The position numbers were made by a program, and so were the translations under genes. Under the pieces are notes generated by a model. The model worked only from the letters and a program-made list of their open reading frames with translations, was not told where the DNA came from and did not search any database. Below are positions 59,490-64,000 of a DNA stretch of 64,000 bases, in pieces. Positions within the stretch are counted from its first letter, which is position 1, and every line of letters begins with the position of its first letter. Source of the stretch: Streptomyces toxytricini (lineage in GTDB: Bacteria; Actinomycetota; Actinomycetes; Streptomycetales; Streptomycetaceae); NCBI RefSeq assembly GCF_014649915.1, contig NZ_BMTY01000014.1, positions 383 through 64,382 on the forward strand. The letters are read 5' to 3'.

Positions 59490-60230
59490 TCAGGAGCCTG
59501 ACGTGCGGATCGATCCGGTGCGCTGCCCGGCGGGGTCGCCGACGAAGCAGGTGACCTCGTGGTCGCCGTCATCCCACGACCTCTCCGTCGGCAGGTAGTA
59601 GTACAGCTCCAGGTCCTGCGGGAGGGCGGCGTCGGTGCCGCGGTAGGCGGCGACGACCGTTTCGCCGCACTTCTGCTCGGCCATGACCCGGATCTTGTCG
59701 GCGCCGGGGAACGCCCCGTCCCCGTTCTCCACGGTGAACACCGCGAAGGCCTCCCCGTCGTGCGGCTGCCCGCACGGCACGATGTCCACGGACGGGTCCG
59801 CGGGCGCGGCGCTGGCGTCGTAGTCCCGTATGTCGTCGGGGGTGTTGAAGCAGTCGCCCACGCGGATGTCCTGCGTCTCGCCGGATCCCGGCCGGGTGAC
59901 CTCCCCGCTGCTGTCCCTGCGCGGTGACATGTCCGAGAGCCCGCCCCACAGGACGCCGGCGGCGAGCATCACCGTGATGCCGTTGAGGACGATCGCCGCG
60001 ACGGCCAGCCCGGTCCCCTTCTCCCCGCGGGCGCGGATCTGCCGGATCGCGACGATGCCCAGGATCATCGGGATCAGCGGCAGGACGCACAGCAGGGACA
60101 GCACGAACGCGACGACGGCCAGCGTGTTCGTCTTCGCCGCCGGGCCGTGCGGCGGAGGCTGCGCATCCCAGCCCTGGGGGCTGCCGTACGGCGGCGGGGG
60201 CGGCGGTGGGGGAGGGGGAGGAGTGGACAT
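59490..60230 (-). CDS. DUF4190 and septum-formation-domain membrane protein
   Basis: This 246-residue protein starts with MST and an uninterrupted run of 11 prolines, then a DUF4190-type pair of membrane helices (TLAVVAFVLSLLCVLPLIP, GLAVAAIVLNGITVML) and an outer domain with DIRVGDCFNTPDD, VDIVPCGQPHDGEAFAVF and HEVTCFVGD, which fits the septum-formation-family domain of actinobacteria. The Cys residues are probably paired outside the cell. The ATG at 60230 is chosen because GGAGGAGTGGAC lies over it and the proline run is typical of these proteins. Confidence 0.82.
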   Translation of the reverse strand: MSTPPPPPPPPPPPYGSPQGWDAQPPPHGPAAKTNTLAVVAFVLSLLCVLPLIPMILGIVAIRQIRARGEKGTGLAVAAIVLNGITVMLAAGVLWGGLSDMSPRRDSSGEVTRPGSGETQDIRVGDCFNTPDDIRDYDASAAPADPSVDIVPCGQPHDGEAFAVFTVENGDGAFPGADKIRVMAEQKCGETVVAAYRGTDAALPQDLELYYYLPTERSWDDGDHEVTCFVGDPAGQRTGSIRTSGS

Positions 60231-60306
60231 GCGCGCGGCGCTCCTTGAACGGAGGGGAAGACGCAACGGTCCGCTTCCCACGCTACCGAGGAAGCCCCCT
60301 GCGCGC

Positions 60307-60675
60307 TCACCGGCGGCCGGGCCCCCCGGTGTCGAGCACGATCAGCACCGCGGCGCCGGCGAGCGCGAGCGCGGCCAGGGCCTGCAGGGCGGCGGAGACG
60401 GGCGCGCGGCGCCGCAGCGGCCAGGCACTGAGCCCGGTCAGCGCGGCCGGGAAGAGGAGTGCGACGGCGACCGGCGTCCAGTCGGTGCCGGTCGTGTCCT
60501 CGAACAGGTTCGCGTCCGTGTGGCCGAGGCCGACGAGCAGGGCGACGAACGCGGCCGCCGCGTCGAGGACCAGCAGCGAGACTGCGGCCACCGCGTCGGC
60601 CGCCGGACGGAGCCGGGGCCGTCGCAGGGCGGGCGGCGGCGCGGCCGGGGAGGGGCTGCTGCCTGGCTGTGTCAT
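60307..60675 (-). CDS. Hypothetical membrane protein
   Basis: This 122-residue protein has a Pro/Arg-rich N-terminus and three hydrophobic segments (AVSLLVLDAAAAFVALLVGL, VAVALLFPAALTGL, LQALAALALAGAAVLIVL). The family is not recognised. The start at 60675 lies 35 bases from a perfect 16-base palindrome that could regulate it. Confidence 0.62.
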   Translation of the reverse strand: MTQPGSSPSPAAPPPALRRPRLRPAADAVAAVSLLVLDAAAAFVALLVGLGHTDANLFEDTTGTDWTPVAVALLFPAALTGLSAWPLRRRAPVSAALQALAALALAGAAVLIVLDTGGPGRR

Positions 60676-60709
60676 GTTCACACTGTGCCCGGCGCCCCGT
60701 GTGACGGCT

Positions 60710-60725
60710 TGAGTACGCGTACTCA
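60710..60725. promoter_or_regulatory. Perfect 16-base palindrome, probable operator
   Basis: TGAGTACGCGTACTCA lies 35 bases upstream of the membrane protein gene at 60675 and about 145 bases upstream of the divergent small membrane gene. Palindromes of this TACTCA type are, as I recall, sites for NarL/LuxR-type response regulators in Streptomyces; I cannot check that here. Confidence 0.65.
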
Positions 60726-60868
60726 GATCCGCTCCCGCCCCGCTCCCGACCCGCCCGTGCCGGCGAAGTGCCGGTAGTGCGCTGCCGGTTAGGGGGTAAC
60801 CGGACCGAGTGGTACCCGAGTGGTACCGAGTCATCCGGAACATCCGCTACCGAACGGAGGGACGTCCG

Positions 60869-61069
60869 ATGCTCTTCCTCGTGGCCGCACTGCTGCTGCT
60901 CGGGGTCCTCCTCGGCGCCGTGGCCCACGTACCCGTCCCCGTCAGCGTCGCCGGCGGCCTCGCCATCGCGCTCTGGCTCGCCGTCTTCGCCGCCCGCGAG
61001 CGGCTCTCCGGCCCGGCCCGGGCGGGATCGCAGGGCCGCACCCGCCACCGGGGAGGTGCCGGCCGATGA
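60869..61069 (+). CDS. Small membrane protein
   Basis: This 66-residue protein has two hydrophobic helices (FLVAALLLLGVLLGAVAHV, VAGGLAIALWLAVFAA) and a basic tail. GGAGGG precedes the ATG at 60869. Its TGA overlaps the ATG of the next gene (ATGA), which supports a real coupled pair. The function is unknown. Confidence 0.65.
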   Translation: MLFLVAALLLLGVLLGAVAHVPVPVSVAGGLAIALWLAVFAARERLSGPARAGSQGRTRHRGGAGR

Positions 61070-61380
61070 GCCCGCGCACCGGTGAACGCATCCAGGCTCC
61101 GACCGCCGAAGGGAGCCGGCAGGGCGGGCCCCGCCCGTACGCGGCCCGGCTCCGGGACGCCGACGCGATGGCCGTGACGGCGTTCGTCCTCGGCCTCGTG
61201 GGCCTGCTCGTGGCGAACCTGGTCCTCGGCCCGACCGCCGCCGTCCTCGGTGCGCTCGCCCTGCGCAAGGGCACCGCCAGGCCGGCCCGGGCCCGCCTCG
61301 GCATTGCCCTGGGCGTGGCCGACGTCGTGGTCCTCGCCTGCCTCGTCGCCGCGGACGGCACGTGGTCGTGGAGCCTGTGA
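61066..61380 (+). CDS. DUF4190-like membrane protein
   Basis: This 104-residue protein has a polar N-terminus and a two-helix DUF4190-like unit (MAVTAFVLGLVGLLVANLVL, then GIALGVADVVVLACLVAA). It overlaps the preceding small membrane gene by four bases. The function is unknown. Confidence 0.72.
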   Translation: MSPRTGERIQAPTAEGSRQGGPRPYAARLRDADAMAVTAFVLGLVGLLVANLVLGPTAAVLGALALRKGTARPARARLGIALGVADVVVLACLVAADGTWSWSL

Positions 61381-61558
61381 CGACCGCCCGGCACGGCCGG
61401 GCGGCAAGGTGACACACCGCCGCCGGCGCCGTGTCCCGGCGGGCCGCAGGACTGGTAGGCAGGGACGTGCAGGGAAGGCCGGGGCGCCCGCATCCGGGCC
61501 CCGGGCCGTCCTCCGCGCCGCGGCCGGGAATACCTCGCAGGGCGCCCCCGTTCCCGGA

Positions 61559-61579
61559 TATAGTTGAATCGTAAACAAC
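61559..61579 (+). promoter_or_regulatory. -10 box and inverted repeat before the monooxygenase gene
   Basis: TATAGT (61559-61564) is AT-rich against its surroundings and fits a -10 box. It overlaps GTTG-N9-CAAC (61563-61579), a loose inverted repeat of the kind bound by MarR- or TetR-type regulators. The -35 region is weak. Confidence 0.5.
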
Positions 61580-61595
61580 CTTGGGAAGGGGAGCC

Positions 61596-62696
61596 ATGCA
61601 GTTCGGGATCTTCACCGTCGGTGACGTCACGCCCGATCCGACCACCGGACGCGTGCCCAGCGAGCACGAGCGGATCAAGGCGATGCTCGCGATCGCGCTG
61701 AAGGCCGAGGAGGTCGGCCTCGACGTCTTCGCCACCGGCGAGCACCACAACCCGCCGTTCGTCCCCTCCTCGCCGACGACGATGCTCGGCTACATCGCCG
61801 CGCGCACCGAGAACCTCATCCTCTCGACCTCCACCACGCTCATCACGACGAACGACCCGGTGAAGATCGCCGAGGACTTCGCGATGCTCCAGCACCTCGC
61901 GGACGGCCGCGTCGACCTCATGATGGGCCGCGGCAACACCGGCCCGGTCTACCCCTGGTTCGGCAAGGACATCCGCGACGGCATCGACCTCGCCATCGAG
62001 AACTACGCCCTCCTGCGCCGCCTCTGGGACGAGGACACCGTCACCTGGAAGGGCAAGTTCCGCACGCCGCTGCAGTCCTTCACCTCCACCCCCCGCCCCC
62101 TCGACGGCGTCGCCCCCTTCGTATGGCACGGCTCCATCCGCTCCCCGGAGATCGCCGAGCAGGCCGCCTACTACGGCGACGGCTTCTTCCACAACAACAT
62201 CTTCTGGCCGGCCTCCCACACCCGGCAGATGGTCAACCTCTACCGTCAGCGCTACGCCCACTACGGCCACGGCACCCCCGAGCAGGCCGTCGTCGGCCTC
62301 GGCGGCCACGTGTTCATGCGCCGCAACTCCCAGGACGCGGTCCGCGAGTTCCGCCCGTACTTCGACAACGCCCCGGTGTACGGCCACGGCCCCTCCCTCG
62401 AGGAGTTCGCCTCCCAGACGCCCCTCACCGTCGGCTCGCCCCAGCAGGTCATCGAGCGGACCCTCTCCTTCCGGGACTACGTCGGCGACTACCAGCGCCA
62501 GCTGTTCCTGATGGACCACGCCGGCCTGCCCCTGAAGACCGTCCTGGAGCAGATCGACATGCTCGGCGAGGAGGTCGTGCCCGTCCTGCGCAAGGAGTTC
62601 GCGAGCCTCCGCCCGGCCGGCGTGCCGGACGCGCCCACCCACTCGGCCCGCGTCGCCGCGGCCCGGGAGACCCCGAAGGAGAAGACGCAGGCATGA
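61596..62696 (+). CDS. Luciferase-like flavin monooxygenase (CE1758-type)
   Basis: This 366-residue protein has the LLM barrel pattern: VGLDVFATGEHHNPPFVPSS, TSTTLITTNDPVKIAEDFAML, GRVDLMMGRGNTGPVY and the late VGSPQQVIERTLSF. It should use reduced FMN and O2. GGAAGGGGAG precedes the ATG at 61596. Its stop overlaps the start of the FMN reductase gene (ATGA), matching the known LLM/FMN-reductase duo of actinobacteria. The substrate is unknown. Confidence 0.92.
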   Translation: MQFGIFTVGDVTPDPTTGRVPSEHERIKAMLAIALKAEEVGLDVFATGEHHNPPFVPSSPTTMLGYIAARTENLILSTSTTLITTNDPVKIAEDFAMLQHLADGRVDLMMGRGNTGPVYPWFGKDIRDGIDLAIENYALLRRLWDEDTVTWKGKFRTPLQSFTSTPRPLDGVAPFVWHGSIRSPEIAEQAAYYGDGFFHNNIFWPASHTRQMVNLYRQRYAHYGHGTPEQAVVGLGGHVFMRRNSQDAVREFRPYFDNAPVYGHGPSLEEFASQTPLTVGSPQQVIERTLSFRDYVGDYQRQLFLMDHAGLPLKTVLEQIDMLGEEVVPVLRKEFASLRPAGVPDAPTHSARVAAARETPKEKTQA

Positions 62697-63346
62697 AGCT
62701 CATCGCCGTATCGGCCGGACTGGGCTCGCCCTCCTCGACCCGGCTGCTCGCCGACCGGCTCACCGCCGCGACGCTGATGCACGTCGACGCCGAGCCCGAG
62801 GTGATCGAACTGCGTGACCTGGCAACCGAGATCGCCCGGCACTTCACCACCGGGTTCCCGCCCGCACGCCTGGCCGCCGCGCTCGACGCGGTGGCCGCCG
62901 CGGACGGCCTGATCGCCGTGACGCCGGTCTTCGCGGCTTCGTACAGCGGCCTGTTCAAGTCGTTCTTCGACGTCCTCGACAAGGACGCCCTCACCGGGAA
63001 GCCGGTGCTCCTCGGCGCGACCGGCGGCACGGCCCGCCACTCCCTGGCCACCGAGCACGCCCTGCGCCCGCTGTTCACGTACCTGCGCGCGCTCGCCGTG
63101 CCGACCGCCGTGTACGCGGCCTCGGAGGACTGGGGCGAGGAGGGCCTCGACCGGCGGATCGCCCGCGCGGGTGCGGAACTGGCCCGCTTCATGGCACCGG
63201 CCGACCGGGCCGGCGCCCCCGACACGGACACCGCCGCGGCGATCGCCCCCCGGTCGCTGACGGGCGCGATCACGTCGGTGGACCCGGCGGACGGCTTCGA
63301 GGTCGTGCCGTTCGCCCAGCGCCTGGAGGCCCTGCGGGTCCGGTAG
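62693..63346 (+). CDS. NAD(P)H-dependent FMN reductase (LLM partner, CE1759-type)
   Basis: This 217-residue flavodoxin-like reductase has VSAGLGSPSSTRLLADRL at the phosphate loop, VTPVFAASYSGLFKSFFDVLD and LGATGGTARHSLATEHALRP. It supplies reduced flavin to the monooxygenase encoded just before it. A strong terminator lies 44 bases after the stop. Confidence 0.93.
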   Translation: MKLIAVSAGLGSPSSTRLLADRLTAATLMHVDAEPEVIELRDLATEIARHFTTGFPPARLAAALDAVAAADGLIAVTPVFAASYSGLFKSFFDVLDKDALTGKPVLLGATGGTARHSLATEHALRPLFTYLRALAVPTAVYAASEDWGEEGLDRRIARAGAELARFMAPADRAGAPDTDTAAAIAPRSLTGAITSVDPADGFEVVPFAQRLEALRVR

Positions 63347-63389
63347 CCGGCCCGCCCGTGCGCCCACACGGACCCCGGCACAGACGGAA

Positions 63390-63430
63390 ACGGCTGCCGC
63401 CCCGGCGATCCACGCCGGGGCGGCAGCCGT
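63390..63430 (+). terminator. Strong terminator after the monooxygenase pair
   Basis: An 18-base perfect stem (63390-63407 with 63413-63430) with an ATCCA loop follows the FMN reductase gene. Confidence 0.9.
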
Positions 63431-63461
63431 CAACGCAACGACCCCGAGGCATACTTCCGGG

Positions 63462-64000
63462 ATGACGACCACCCCGCGGGCCTCCTGGCAGAACACCACG
63501 CACGACTGGGCGAGCGCCGTCGACCTCGGCCACCTGGAGCACATCCGCCGGAACCCGGCCGTCTACGCCCCGGGCGGCACCACGCACCTCGCCCTCGAAG
63601 TCGTCGCCTACGCGGCCGACGAGGCCGCGTCGGGCAACGGCGGCCACTGCCGTCTCACCCTCCACCCCGACGGCTCCGTCACCGTCGCGGACGACGGGCG
63701 CGGCACGGACACCCGCCTCGACGAACACGGGCACCCGGTGAAGAAGCCGGTCATGGCGACGAAGGACCTCCGGTTCTTCGACCACCCCGCCGCGCCGCCC
63801 CTGCCCGACGCCCACGCCCGGCGGGGCATGTCCGTCGTGGCCGCGCTCAGCACGTGGCTCGTCCACACCAACCGCCGCCGCAACGGGGCCTGGACGCAGC
63901 GGTACGAACACGGTGTGCCCGCCACCGGCCTGCACCCCGTCCCGGACGACGGCACGACCGGCACCACCGTCCACTTCCTCCCCGCCCGCGCGCTGCGGGA
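63462..64000 (+). CDS. GyrB-like GHKL ATPase domain protein (cut by window edge)
   Basis: The frame opens MTTTPRASWQNTTHDWASAV and continues without a stop to the window end (179 codons). LEHIRRNPAVYAPGGTTHLA, EVVAYAADEAASGNGGHC, VTVADDGRGTDTR and GMSVVAALSTWLVHTNRR follow the GyrB/ParE N-terminal ATPase pattern, with the N-box Asn position altered (EVVAYAADEA in place of ELVDNAVDEA). It may be a stand-alone GyrB-like ATP-binding protein rather than true gyrase. The rest of the gene is outside the window. Confidence 0.8.
   Translation, partial: MTTTPRASWQNTTHDWASAVDLGHLEHIRRNPAVYAPGGTTHLALEVVAYAADEAASGNGGHCRLTLHPDGSVTVADDGRGTDTRLDEHGHPVKKPVMATKDLRFFDHPAAPPLPDAHARRGMSVVAALSTWLVHTNRRRNGAWTQRYEHGVPATGLHPVPDDGTTGTTVHFLPARALR

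Noticed and set aside
1..64000. CRISPR arrays, tRNA, rRNA and prophage genes
   Set aside because: No regular direct repeats with spacers, no recognisable cloverleaf ending or rRNA segment and no phage structural or integrase motifs were found by eye.

Overview
This is a very GC-rich actinobacterial segment with GTG and TTG starts, dense short overlaps of the ATGA/GTGA type and strong purine ribosome binding sites. Gene content points to Streptomyces or a close relative: a gas vesicle operon in the order gvpO-A-F-G-Y-Z-J-L-S-K, an ECF41 sigma factor, a GAF-ANTAR regulator, NmtR-type metal sensing and a LacI/CebR-like sugar regulon. No rRNA, tRNA, CRISPR array, transposase, integrase or prophage gene was seen, so it reads as chromosomal accessory sequence rather than a mobile element.

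Layout. 1-4.7 kb: the 5' part of a cytochrome c oxidase subunit I gene, a ferritin-like plus hemerythrin pair and an AraC-type regulator fused to a STAS-like tail. 4.7-5.7 kb: no credible gene, but a large nested imperfect palindrome. 5.7-12.1 kb: small stress-type membrane and helical proteins, a GAF-ANTAR protein, a coupled operon ending in a CtaG-like oxidase assembly factor, a PP2C phosphatase and a GlxA-type regulator. 12.2-16.7 kb: a glyceraldehyde-3-phosphate dehydrogenase, an AraC regulator, secreted and PRC-barrel proteins and a methyltransferase. 16.7-19.2 kb: a P1B-4 metal ATPase divergent from an NmtR-like repressor, with a recognisable operator between them. 19.3-29.8 kb: isochorismatase-fold hydrolase, SDR, ECF41 sigma factor, FUSC exporter, polyphosphate kinase 2, carbonic anhydrase, collagen-like secreted protein, MFS transporter, lipoprotein and a second SDR. 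30-32.8 kb: P450, a HEAT-like gene remnant, a ClpN-domain protein with a tiny HTH partner under an apparently leaderless self-regulated promoter, and a GNAT enzyme.

32.9-37.8 kb is the gas vesicle operon. 37.9-47 kb is a beta-1,3-glucan utilisation locus: a secreted GH81 endoglucanase, an ABC importer (binding protein and two permeases), an intracellular GH1 beta-glucosidase and a LacI regulator, tied together by three near-identical GAGAGCGCTC palindromes. 47-50.2 kb holds DCC-type thiol, DUF1360, SPFH and NfeD proteins.

50.4-56.2 kb is the least conventional block: an N-acetylglutaminylglutamine-type amidotransferase preceded by a possible overlapping leader ORF, then an S9 peptidase, a 52-residue membrane protein and an orphan histidine kinase. 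The synthetase normally paired with this amidotransferase is not in the window. 56.5-64 kb: galK-galT, a tendamistat-like small secreted protein, several membrane proteins, a luciferase-like monooxygenase/FMN reductase pair and the start of a GyrB-like ATPase. All function assignments rest on reading motifs; no database search was run.
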